This document shows positions 12,505-23,637 of a DNA stretch of 64,000 bases, in pieces (position 1 is the stretch's first letter; every line of letters starts with the position of its first letter). The DNA is taken from the NCBI GenBank assembly GCA_015501585.1, contig JADNRY010000059.1, positions 62,001 through 126,000 on the forward strand. The letters run 5' to 3'. The translations under genes were made by a program, and so were the position numbers. Under the pieces are notes generated by a model, which was not told the DNA's origin, searched no databases, and was given only the letters and a program-made list of their open reading frames with translations. The DNA comes from Rhodocollybia butyracea. Lineage: Eukaryota > Basidiomycota > Agaricomycetes > Agaricales > Omphalotaceae.

Positions 12505-12747
12505 TCACAAACAGGCGTTTGGAACAGAAGAGGGACATCACTATCCAGAAGCAGATTACTCGTTCTGTATAGCCCTGGCTCTATCCCCTGACACTGCACG
12601 GACTTTTTGCGCAAAAACGTTTTGATATTCCCCTGCACTGCAACCTACTGCGCTTTAGGCTTTCGTGTTGTCGTAATAGCTTACTGTTTTCTTTCTAAAT
12701 GGATCGAGGATATAATACGTGTCTGATTTCTGAATCAGCTATACTAT

Positions 12748-15282
12748 TTACCATTCAAGGGAACCTCCAGCCGCACGTCTTCTCGTACGAGTAATATCCA
12801 ATTCAAGCCAAGACCATCTTTCTCGCCGCATCTTTTCGTACGCAGAAATCTTGTCAGCTTCTGCCAAGGTATCCTCAATATCATCAGTGCCACGGAGTAG
12901 ACGCCTTCGGGTAGTGCCATTTGTATGGAAAGGAACTACTAGGCCACTCTTCATACAAGTGACTTGCTCTTTTTCAAGATCTATGTCGATCTCTGCTCCT
13001 GTAGCGGCGTAATCGGCGAGCTGTACGCAAACATCTGCGGGGAGAGTGACTAATAACAAGCCATTCTGGTTACAATTGTTGAAGAAGATGTCGCCAAAGC
13101 TCTGTGCAATGACACAGGATATCCCAAAGTCCTTTCTATGGATGAAATCAGTAAAACAGAAAGGTTGTACATGCAGGTGTACCTACAAGGCCCAAACTGC
13201 ATGTTCCCTGGAGCTACCACATCCAAAGTTGCTACCTGTGCAGACCAGGATCTTGGCCTTGTCGAAAGGTTCCCTGTTTAGAATAAAGTCAGATTTTTGG
13301 CCAGTGACTTCGTCAACTCGAAGGCGATAGAACAAACTATCTCCAAGACCTGTACGAGTGATTGTCTTCAAAAATTTGGCAGGTAGCAATTTATCCGTGT
13401 CAACATTCTCCATGTGTATGGGGACGCCGACTCCTTTGACTGACACGAATTGTCTGATCTGACGAAAGAGAGGTTCTTGTGAGCTGGGGGCCTCGTCAGA
13501 GAGTTCATCAGGTTGAATAGCAGTTTCCCCAAAAAGCATCGGCGGGAGGGATTGGGGACCATCAGAACCTTTCTGGAATGCGGCTGCGCCGACGATCTTC
13601 CGAACATCAGTGAGTTTACCTGTCACAGCTGCCGCAACAGCCATAGCAGGGCTGACAAGATGAGTCCTCCCCTTATCTCCCTGCCTGCCCTCGAAGTTAC
13701 GGTTGCTTGTGCTAGCACACCTTTCTTCCGGCCCTAACTGATCAGGGTTCAATCCTATGCACATAGAGCACCCAGCTTCACGCCAGTCAAATCCTGCTCT
13801 GCGGAACAACACGTCTAATCCTTCAGCTTCAGCCTGCCGCTTCACCACTCCAGAACCGGGTACAACCATCGCAGCTACGTTGGGTGATACCTTGGCCTCT
13901 GGGCCCAATGTAGTTAAAATCGCGGCTGCATTGCGCAGATCCTCAATACGGCTATTGGTACAAGAGCCAATGAACACCTTGTCGACCACGATCGATTCCA
14001 TTGGGGTTCCTGGTGTCAAACCCATATATTTCAGGGATTTTTCTGCCGCCTCTCGCCGCTGAGGGGTTTTAAACGAAGAAGGATCTGGGACACTTCCGGA
14101 GATGGGCACACTATCTTGGGGAGAAGTGCCCCAAGTCACAGTAGGAAGGATGTCTTCAGCTTTGATGAATACCTCCCGGTCGAATTTAGCATGCTCGTCC
14201 GTTTTGAGGCTTCGCCAAAATTCCACTCCCTGATCCCAATGATTCCCATCCGGAGCAAGAGGGCGATTTCGGAGGTAACTGACTGTTACGTCGTCTGGAG
14301 CCACCAGCCCAGCTCGCGCACCCGCCTCGATGGACATATTGCACATTGTCATCCGGGCCTCCATGCTGAGCCCACGGACAACAGAACCTGCATATTCAAT
14401 CACAAAACCAGTCCCTCCAGCTGTTCCGATTGTGCCAATGATATGCAGGATAACATCTTTGGACGTGACTCCAAGTCCAAGCTCTCCGTCGACCGTTACT
14501 CGCATATTCAAGGATTTGCGAACGCGGAGGGTCTGCGTCGCCAGAACATGTTCTACTTCAGAAGTTCCGATACCAAAAGCTAAGGCCCCAAAGGCCCCGA
14601 GGGCTATTTATCATCGTGAACATCAATCGCAATGCGAAATGAAAGCTCCTACTGGACGTGTGAGAATCCCCACATACACATACCGCTCCTGGGAGCTATG
14701 CGGGAGAATTTAACGTTTTGGTCACAGCAACTGCAATGGGCGCTCACAATGAAGCCTTGCTCTCCTCCGATAACATGGACGATACCTAGTAAGTCATATC
14801 AGCGAATGAACATTGACGCTTTGTGGATATAGCGCCACCTTGTCGTTCATCGCCAAGTCCATAATAAGGAATTTTTGAGCGTCTCATATTTTTCTCAAGA
14901 GCAGTTACTTGGGCGCGAGATATTGGGTCTCGGACATAGTGTTCAGTTGTAACAGACTCCGCTCTCGGTGTTGTCCTGGTCAATGAATATTGAAAACCAT
15001 ACAACCCATTCTTGCGCTGATAAGTTATTACTTACGGAACGTTGTGGTCAGCAGTAGCCAGCGTGCAATCTGGACGTCGAACGATTCGTTTGGCTGACCA
15101 CAGCGATTCAAACGCTTGAGGACTGCTAACCTCGTGAACGAGATGTCTAACCATACGGTCAGAAACGATATTTCATCGTTAGAAGTCCATTACCTATCCA
15201 CGAAGATTAAGCTAGGGGCAGATGCATCTTGACCTTCAGAGACGACGTGGTTTTGCCAAATTTTGTCGTAGAGGGTTGACAT
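12748..15282 (-). CDS. LEU1: 3-isopropylmalate dehydratase (isopropylmalate isomerase)
   Basis: Second step of leucine synthesis: isomerises 2- to 3-isopropylmalate with a [4Fe-4S] cluster. The fungal enzyme fuses the bacterial LeuC and LeuD parts, and both are here. The N-terminus is [14 protein letters not shown], then HLVHEV and [13 protein letters not shown]. The large middle exon (13183-14511) has [15 protein letters not shown] and [14 protein letters not shown], which supply the three cluster Cys. The LeuD part has [14 protein letters not shown] and [17 protein letters not shown]; the last exon has NGLLLVTLP and ends at 12748. Five or six introns are short. The start at 15282 is the first ATG in frame with the conserved N-terminus. 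Secure. Confidence 0.93.
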
Positions 15283-16281
15283 CCTTTAGGATGGTGCATT
15301 GGATCATCGGATGGCTTTATATATTATTATCCAACTATTAATACTACTATGCGTGGGAACGGTCGCACAAAATTGGGTCATATGACGGAGGAGGAGGCCC
15401 ATTTTAGTTTAGGAACAGGGGCGCGCGCTACATCGCGCCTAAGTAATGTGCCGGATGCGAAAAGTCGAAAGGTGAGAAGCATGAGCTATAAGTCGCACTG
15501 TCGCACACAAGCGGCCCCCACACAAGATAAAGCGAAGGGGTGAGAGTAGCCTTTAAAACCCGACCGTTAGGCAGATAGGTCGCCAGTGTAATGCGACAGA
15601 ATCGCACTGCACACGAAGCTTCATAAAGAGGAATGCAACTTGCAAGCATAGACTCTGAGTACTCTCGACAGACACTGCCAAAGGTAGAGGTGCTGAACCT
15701 TCTCAAGTTCTTCAAGAAGGGTGGGGTCATTTTGTAGAACAAGTTCACATCTGAATACCAAGTGGGGGCACACACGGGACTGAGAAAGCTAAAGAAATAT
15801 GAGAGCGAGTCCAATTCGTAGTATTCTAGCATTTACAGATAGCAAGATCAACCAAGGATGAAAAAAAACTGGCATCTACAAGCATGATGAAGGGCTCGAC
15901 CAAGGCTCGACATTCCCCTACTTATGGCGCACTCACTTTTTAAGCTATATTTAATTGGGACAAGTGACGATTCGCTCGCCGTCCTTGCCACTTGATCAAC
16001 CTCTTTCTATGTGTTGGTATATTGGTACATTTGTGTACAAGATGTGGAGGATTAAGCTCGAGCTTCGACATTGTGTGTCTGACGTCAGAGGAGTATGAGT
16101 TCCTCGTACAGGTGAGGAGAGGTCGGAACTTGACAAACTTAATTAGACGTCGTATGGTATTTAAGTAGATGAAGAGTTGATGCGTTATGAGCACAACGTC
16201 TGCCATTTGGAAGCTAAATTTTCTTTTAATTTTGTTCAAGTAGTAGTAGTATTATTTATTATACACGGCACTGCTTTACAA

Positions 16282-16620
16282 CGGGGTCCCGCAACGGACT
16301 CTTGGGGGGAGAAGCAGCGAGCCCGACCCATAAAAGGAAGATAGACTGCAAGCCCTCCCGGCCCCCAGAGAGGAGGTAGTAAGTAGTGCATTTGTTACAT
16401 GAGGTAGAATAATGCTATCGTTAATCCAGGGCCCACAGTAGCCCACAGTCCGAATCATCCGGCGATCCCTTCACCCCCATCAGTGACAAGTAGCATATGA
16501 CTCGGCTCCATCCAGCGGGGTCCCAGACGGCCCAAACAGCGATCCCGACCTACAAATAGAAGGCAGACTAGTGCAATCACCTGCAATAACTCACGGACAG
16601 CAAGTAGTTAATCAACATCT
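16282..16620. repeat. diverged direct repeat, two copies
   Basis: Two blocks, about 16282-16404 and 16515-16620, share a series of words in the same order: CGGGGTCCC, then CAGCGA, CCCGACC, TA(C)AAA, GGAAGATAGACT versus GAAGGCAGACT, TGCAA, and AAGTAGT. Similarity is patchy with several indels, which suggests old copies. No coding role is visible. Confidence 0.45.
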
Positions 16621-17269
16621 TCACAAGTCTTGCTCAAATGCCGCTACGTGCTTGCGGTGTTTTCGCAGCGGGTGGGAGATGAATCATATTCATAAGTTGA
16701 ACCAGAGAGCTAGTACATGGCGACAAACTCAAATAATTGATGTCATGTAGCCCACAAGACGCGGAGCACACTTTGATCTGACTTTACCAGTAATATCATA
16801 GTCTACAAGGGCCTAGCTAGCAGTTTTCATTCATATTTCTTGGCTTTCTCAATGGATTCATCTGATGTTTCAAGACTGTCGGCATCTATGTATGCCCTCA
16901 GGTTCTTGATCTAGGAGTTGTGAGAGACGCCACAACTTAAACTTCCATCTGAATGAGATTTATATTTCTGTATCCTTGGCCCACACCACAGGCCAAAGCG
17001 TCAATAAGCTTGTCCCGTGTCCCGAGCGATGATGCACTGTGTGCTGCGTCACTAAGTAGACTCCAGTGGTCCCAATAACTATTTCCTTGTAGATAGCGTC
17101 CGGACGCCACCCTCACCCTCCATCAACTTGTCAGCATATATTCACAGTTCGTCGGCTATGATAGCGACCACTCACAGCCACTCACCTCCACTCACTCTAC
17201 GTCTAATTATCCGTAGTCCGTGCGCAATCGCGGCTCGCCTTCTAGAGTTTTGACACATGGCCACTTATA

Positions 17270-17339
17270 TAGACTCGAGCCAGTCGTTTCTTTTGGACAC
17301 TTTGATGACTGAACTCTAGCAGGGACTGGTTCGAGTCTA
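17270..17339. repeat. 16-bp inverted repeat, 38-nt spacer
   Basis: TAGACTCGAGCCAGTC (17270-17285) pairs with GACTGGTTCGAGTCTA (17324-17339) at 15 of 16 positions. It could form a hairpin, or be the remains of a small inverted-repeat element. It is not a tRNA: no acceptor stem or anticodon arm fits around the GGTTCGAGTC word. Confidence 0.5.
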
Positions 17340-17541
17340 GCCACGTTACACGTTCGAGGCTGTTCGAGGATGCTCCACATGCCTAGCCTGAACCTTCGCT
17401 GGCACCTGCTTCTGTCAATAACTTGCGGAGACGAGAATGAAGCGATTTTTTACGGTCTGATTGCCATGCCCCGACCCCGATGTAGATCTCCTGCCAAATT
17501 AAATTTGAATGTTAATAAGTCGAGAGTACTATAATAGGTAA

Positions 17542-18850
17542 TTAAATTGCTATTAAATCGGGGCACCACTGAGCCAGAAGGTTCATCACTTCCTGTACCT
17601 TGTCCTCTTTTTCCCTCGTTCCCGCCACAACTGTCCTAGCAAGCACACTACTCCCATTCTGTAGCATCACCGTTTTCGGTAAAAAGCTTTTTAAGAACAT
17701 ATGAATCATCTCTCGACTTGGCTCCTTCGTCATAGCCATCGGCATATGGGAGGCCATGCCACCTGGGTAACACCAAAATTGCGGTCCGGCATGGTTGATA
17801 AGGACAGAGATGGCAGTGATATGTTCCAGAGAGCTAAGTTCGTGGACCAAAATAGAGAAACACAATTTGATGTGTTGGACACGGATAAGGTCAAAGTTGA
17901 ACAGGTCACCAATGAAAGCTATGAGCCAGGTTGCAGACACTACGTATTCTTCTGAAGGAGTGAAGCGGTATGAGATGGATTTTGTACTTTCCTGGAGAAC
18001 ACATTTCGTCAGCGAGTGTTTCAAGTCAAGTGCACAGATTTGGACGTACCGTGGAGCACCAGCAACCCTTGAACGTTCCTAAGAGTGAATCCCTGAGATG
18101 CCATACGAATGAATTGGCGGTATCATCATCGAAAGCATTGCCCAACGCTCGATAGGTTTCCCAAGCGAACGGAGCCATCGTTTCTCGTATGACATCTGAA
18201 TTAGCAGCGGATGCTTTCCAACAAAAATGCTGGGCCAGCTCTGCCAATGCGTCGGTATGCCAAAGATTGCAATGCGCAAGATTCATTGCACTTTCGGCGA
18301 GAGCAGTAGTGTTGGTAGGAGGTATGGTAGAGGCAGTATGAAAGATTGTAAGCCAGGGCGCTAGAAGTTTTGCTGGTGCAGGAGGAATAGGAGGGAGGGG
18401 AAAGGCGGTGGAGCAAGCGAGAGCCCGGGCCTCAAGGATGGGGCAGTCTGGCTGGCGAGAAGGTCGTGGAGCAGCCTCGGCGAGCTGGTTGCCTTTCAGA
18501 GAGGGCACGAAAGGAGCGGCACGAGGATTCAATTCCGTGTGGTTATCCCCAAACCGAACTTCATAAGTATCATCCAGTTCGTTCAGCATTTCCTGAATAT
18601 TGAATATCACGGACGGAGGAAGCTGAGATTCAAAGTCATAGCCGTCCTTGTCGAGAGCAAAGACGTTCTCTATCTCGTCTTCGGAAGTGCTTCCAGAGCT
18701 CACAGAGCTCAAAGGAGAGAGGTCACTAGATTCTGATCCCTGTTTGAAGCTGTGTAGGCTACGGAAAAAATCTTTGAGCTCGCATTCGTCGGATGGAAGA
18801 GAGTTAGTAAGGTTCGAGGATAAATCTCGAAGGAGTGTAGGTGCGAGCAT
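17542..18850 (-). CDS. MIF4G-like protein, uncharacterised
   Basis: Two exons. The first (from 18850) encodes about 260 residues with an acidic, Ser-rich N-terminal part and the segment PPSVIFNIQEMLNELDDTYEV. The intron after CWCST (GTACGT...CAG) joins ESTKSISYRFTPSEEYVVSATWL. The second exon contains WLIAFIGDLFNFDLI, IKLCFSILVHELSSLEHITAI and LINHAGPQFW, which resemble the helical repeat pattern of MIF4G domains (eIF4G and relatives: FIGELF, a helix, then HAGPxFW). If so, it may bind a translation or RNA-decay factor, but the match is from memory and partial. Total is about 413 residues, with no membrane segment or signal. Mushroom genomes hold expanded families of such proteins, which would fit. 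Confidence 0.55.
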
Positions 18851-19256
18851 TATAAAGAGATTACAGAAGGGCGTTATGAGACTGACTTGCAGTATTGGGG
18901 GCTTATAAAAGTACTACTATCTCATCGCGGTATAAGTACCCATTCCCTTGAGAAGACATGTCAAAAAGAACAAAGAACATTGTTGTCTAAACAATTGAAT
19001 GAATACAACCTTATCCACACCTAGAACAATAACAGTCAATGTTGGTTACCGAAAAACGCAGGATTTTTGTCCTTTATGACCAGAGTCATTTCGAGTTGAA
19101 CTCAAAGTACAAAAAGCAGCCCTGACAAGCCCTGCCGCCAACAATGGTAGAACCCCAAAAAGGAAATGGTGGAATGATGGCCGCCCAGTTGCCGTGCGCT
19201 CGAGCGCCTCTTTCAACGTTCGATGATATTAACTTCTATCTTGCTCGGTATCATCG
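18851..19256. other. divergent intergenic region
   Basis: About 400 bases between the starts of the MIF4G-like gene (minus) and the lipase gene (plus). No distinct element recognised beyond A/T-rich tracts. Confidence 0.5.
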
Positions 19257-21353
19257 ATGAGTTCTGTATACTATCCTGTTGTTCTCTTCAGAAGACTGGT
19301 CAATGTAATCTCAAGCTTTTCAATCTCGAATCATTACCTGCGCGCAAAACCTAGCGCTCGAGAAACAGAGGAGGTCGACCAGAAAATTGCTCTAGGAAGC
19401 TCAGACTGGCCTTGGTGGATGTTCAAAGATAGCTGGGACTGGCCATGGCTAGCGCATTACGAGAGACGCATTGGATGTATGTATCATTGAACTTTGAATC
19501 CATCAGTTTATTAACTCCACATGCAGCTACAATATCCTGGAAAACATCTTGGCCTTCTATACCTCTTACTTCAGGTCAAATGTTGTCATTGACCGAAGAT
19601 CTGTACCCTTCACCGTCCTCAGCTCTTGCACCTTCATCTTCTCTGCCTGTTTCTCGGCCAGACCCGCCCAAAAAACCGCGGGGGAGCTCACAAACTGAGG
19701 AAACAAAAGAGCTGGATACCATACACAAGCTCATTAAGAATCCCGTCTTGTATGATCCACTTCGAGTTCCTCGGAATCCTATAGTCCTGTGCCATGGTAT
19801 TGGTTTACGCCCCCAATCCCTCTCTCACGGTGCTTAAAACTTAACATAGGTTTGTATGGTTTTGACACGAGAGGCCCCTCATCTTTCCCTGGGCTGCAAG
19901 TTCATTATTGGTCCAATGTACTCAACGTCTTACGCGACAAAATGAAAGCAGAGGTAATAGTAACCGCCGTTCCAGGGTGAGCACCTCGGTTGATCTCACC
20001 TATCAACATATTGAATGGTTGCTTTTAGCACTGGCTCTGTCGTCACTCGTGCCGAAAGCTTGGACCGTCAGTTACAACAGCGAGCACCAGGTCGTGGGCT
20101 GAATTTTCTGGCACATTCAATGGGTGGCTTGGACTGTAGGCGGTTAATATCACACGTCAAACCCATCGAGTATACACCTCTGTCTTTGACCACCGTCAGT
20201 ACACCCCATCGTGGCAGTCCTTTTATGGACTGGTGCTCAGTTGAGTATTGATATATACAACTCTTACAAGTTCGCTCATGCCGCGCCCGTAAACAGGACA
20301 ACCTCGGTCTTGGTAAGCTCGCTCGTGAAGAGAAGGAACTCCTCGCCAGAGCTTCCAATCTCCCCCAGGACGATAAACCATCCAAGTCCCAGACAAAGTC
20401 AACGTTATCACTGTCCTCCCTTCCATCGTCCTTCACCACCCTCCTTCTATCAATTCTGGATTCACCTGCTTACGCTAATCTAACCTCTGCCCATCTCAAC
20501 AACGTTTTCAACCCTGCGACTCCAGACGATCCACGCGTGAAATACTTTAGCGTAGCGGGTCGTATGCCAGGAGTCAGCATTTGGCATCCCCTTTGGTTAT
20601 CGAAAATGGTTCTGGATGATTTTGAGCAGAAAGAACGGGAACGCTTGAGGACGGCCTGGGAGCAAGAATACGGCGAATACTCAGAGGTTGACGCGAAATC
20701 CAAGCCTTTATGGGCCAGGGAGGAAGATTGGGGGAACGACTGTGTAGTTACAGTACAAAGTGCCAAGTGGGGAGAATTCTTAGGCGTTATGGAGGGCTGC
20801 GATCGTAAGTTACTGAATCTATCAATATTTTAACCCACTCTAATCTTTATTCTCTGAAGATTGGGAAATGCGGGGGGCTCGAGGACTGGAATTGGGTGTC
20901 GATCTTCCTCTGATATCAACCATTAGCCTAGGAGGCGGCGGCGGCAGTCAGCAGGATGGAGGACAAGACAGCTGGAGCTTGAAAGATATTGGGTGGTTTC
21001 TCAAAGCCTGGCGAAAGGAGGAAAAGGCTCAACAAGAGGCAAATGCACGACTTCCACAGAGCGCTAGTACACGGCAGAGAGAACGGGAAATGAAGAGAGA
21101 AAAAGATGACGCCGTGGTCAAAGCCTCCACCGATAAGCTCTCAGCTGTTTTCGACTGGGTGACAGAACGAGTGCCCTCGCCACCTCTTTTGGGTGCGAAG
21201 AAAGCGGTCGTCTCGACGGCGGAGACAGACTCTATTCACATGAAGACAACATCTTCGAAGGACACACGCAAAAAGAATGAGCTGGAAAGTAAGGAGGATC
21301 TAGAACGCTTCTACATCGCATTATCGCGGAAATTGTATGATGAAGGCCTATGA
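19257..21353 (+). CDS. Tgl2-like triacylglycerol lipase (alpha/beta hydrolase)
   Basis: Joined from at least seven exons. After a variable Pro/Ser-rich N-terminal part comes NPIVLCHG (oxyanion strand), LYGFDTRG, then VIVTAVPG and TGSVVTRAESLDRQL. The nucleophile elbow is FLAHSMGGLDCR, with Ser as the catalytic residue, followed by STPHRGSPFMDWC. The C-terminal exons hold the GMxG-like region GRMPGVSIWHPLW, the segment NDCVVTVQSAKWGEF that probably precedes the catalytic His (HWEMRG), and a charged, Lys-rich tail. This order matches yeast Tgl2, a mitochondrial lipase. Location is not clear from the sequence: the N-terminus RRLVNVISSF could be a weak mitochondrial presequence. Family assignment is good; substrate is inferred. 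Confidence 0.75.
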
Positions 21354-21985
21354 AATCAATAAGAATAACGTTGTGCCATATGGGTACGTGTGTTTAGCTG
21401 GTTATGTCGCCAGTGCTTGCTCAGTGTACATCTCAAAGGGATGCCGCAATTATTGATTCTTTGACAGAATTCGAATCGGTAAGGTGGCCACTGGTTAAAA
21501 TCCCTGGGTACCATTGGCTACTATGGTATGTAACATTACCACTGACATGTGTAAATGCAGTTCAGCCGTGATATGTGGCCGAAGAGTTCCCTCATTGAAT
21601 GAGTCTGTGGCTCGGGAGATTCTGATGACTCTGTCGTGTGCTAGGCACCCGAGTCGAGGGTTTACACGTGTGGGGGGCAGGTGTTTTCTAGTGACGTCGA
21701 CGAGCCCTGCTCATTTTACGCCCCGGCAGTTAGCTCAGAAACGTGTTCCACTTTCCTTGTATATCATCCTCATGGGCGCGTTTTCCTTGTTTCGAACCGA
21801 TATGATATTATCGCCGGAAACCTTAAGCTTCGTTTTCACACCTCGTAAATAGAAAAAGGACCCTCTTTTTCTGTCTCTTTACTACAGTCTACTACTTCCC
21901 TAACGTATACAGACTCAAGTATAACTTTCCACGCTTGGGGAATTTCAAGAACACTTTTAAAGACAGCTTGGTTTGTAAGAGACTT
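21354..21985. other. intergenic before APH-fold kinase
   Basis: About 630 bases. An ORF at 21514-21852 has no recognised motif. Part of it may belong to an unrecognised 5' exon of the next gene. Confidence 0.4.
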
Positions 21986-23417
21986 ATGGAAAACGATCAT
22001 GGAGTCCCCTACCTCCTTCACCATCCTCCACAGAAAGGAAGAAAACCAACATCGATTCCTGATACAACTCAGTTCTCTGGTGTAACGCAATATCTTTTCG
22101 GTGTCCCTTGTGCAACCCCTTGGCAAGCTTATTATTCGGGCACTCATAACGAGGTAACCTTGTGCTGTTTGATGATATCGGCTTCTAATAATGCCTCAGT
22201 TATATCTGCTTCATCTAGATGTTCCTTTGCATCGTCAGGGTCAAATACCACAAAAAGTCCTCGCTCGAGTTTCCACAGACGAAAAAACACGCTCAGACAT
22301 GAGTCTAGAGTCTGAAGTCCGTTCTTTCTTCACGCGTAATCCCTGACCTAGACTGATGTGTCCGAGGAAGATAGCTACAATGGTTTTCGTGAGAGCCAGA
22401 ACTGATATTCCGGTGCCTATCGTATACGGCTATTGCCCTACTCGAGAAAACGCCATCGGACAACCTTTCTCGGTGATTTCATTTGTGAGCTTCCAAGCAT
22501 TCCTGTATATTCTGATTGACAATCTGTGGGCGACAGACTGAGGGAGTAAGCATGGATAGCTCTCTTTGGGAAAATCTTTCTCTTGACACAAAACTTCGAA
22601 CGATTCGGGAGTACGCTAAAATCATTATGGAGCTCTCAAAATTGAAGTTCAAGCATATCGGATCATTGTACTTCACCCCAGGCGCCACCTCTTCACACTC
22701 TTACCAGCTTGGACCTGTGGCCTGGTGTAAACACGAGTCAGGACCTCGAAAAAAGTACTGCTCTTACGATCGTGGACCGTGGAAGTCCTCGGCAACCTGG
22801 CTTAGCGCGGCATTATTAGACGAACTCAACTTCATAGAAAAGTTGCCCCATCTAGCTCAGTCTACGCATAAATGCTGGGATGACGACCGTTGGAGACTCG
22901 CCCATCAAGTACTCCCGAAACTTCGAGCCCGCGTGGCGGACACCATTGAAGATCCTCTAGACAGATGCCGATTGGGACCGTTTGTCTTAGCCCATATGGA
23001 TTTTAGTCCTCGGTATGCATAGCTCTTTGAACTTTCAACGCACTCAGTCTTGATGACTTTTCTACGTACAGAAATATAATATTCTCTCCAGAGGGAGCGG
23101 ACGCGGGACGAATTTTGTGTGTCGTTGACTGGGAGATGTCCTTGACAGTCCCGTTGTGGGCATTGGCGTGTTATCCCTCTTGGTTTGGGCAGATATGCTC
23201 AAGTCCAACTCTTAAGCGAGACCCACGGGAGACCCAGCTCTTCAAAGATACATACATAAGAGAACTGCAGAGGCTCACGCGCGAACCATTCATTCTCACT
23301 GTTGTGCAAAACCCGAGATCTGAAACGAAGCGACGTTTCGCCGATGTGGCGACACTACCTTGGCCTATGATTCATTCTATGGCTGCTTGGTTGAATGAGA
23401 ATGCAAGAAAGTGCTAG
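21986..23417 (+). CDS. APH-fold (aminoglycoside/choline kinase-like) phosphotransferase, uncertain 5' end
   Basis: Protein kinase-like fold of the APH family, which is expanded in mushrooms; substrate unknown. The conserved body reads KVLARVSTDEKTRSDMSLESE, then an intron ending at GAGGAAG, IATMVFVRARTDIPVPIVYGY, and later SMDSSLWENLSLDTK. The catalytic loop is LAHMDFSPR-NIIFSPEG (His, Asp, Asn) and the metal-binding loop is VVDWEMS. An intron splits the catalytic loop. The N-lobe is unclear: the ATG at 21986 opens MENDHGVPYLLHHPP, but the segment that should follow GTHNEV appears out of frame (VLFDDIGF is visible in another frame and runs into stop codons). The 5' end may be mis-modelled or decayed. 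Confidence 0.65.
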
Positions 23418-23637
23418 TGTGGAACTATATCTGATAGGGTGGTGTAGATCTCGGTACTTTAGACCAATTTTTGTGCTCAAGCCGATTCTAGCGCCCGTGC
23501 ATCCTCACGCGTATTCCACGTGATCGAGCGATCGATTACTGGAGCATGTTCGCCTCACCCAAGGCGCGCGACCTTGAGCTTGACTTGTCTCACTCGTTCA
23601 TCTACGACGAGATTTCTTGCCCACTTTATGCCTCAAA

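Larger units (their letters stand above)
15283..17541. other. 2.3-kb gene-poor region with decayed repeats
   Basis: No supported gene. ORFs up to 134 codons (15428-15832 minus, 15940-16239 minus) lack recognisable motifs and splice-consistent continuations. The region holds a diverged direct repeat (near 16282 and 16515) and a 16-bp inverted repeat (17270-17339), so an old mobile-element remnant is possible but not shown. Part of it will be the LEU1 promoter. Confidence 0.45.

Noticed and set aside
15428..15832. 134-codon minus-strand ORF in the gene-poor region
   Set aside because: No motif, no helix or domain pattern, no splice-consistent extension; a chance frame.
17320..17345. tRNA-like word GGTTCGAGTC
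   Set aside because: The flanking bases do not form a T-stem, and no acceptor, D or anticodon arm fits.
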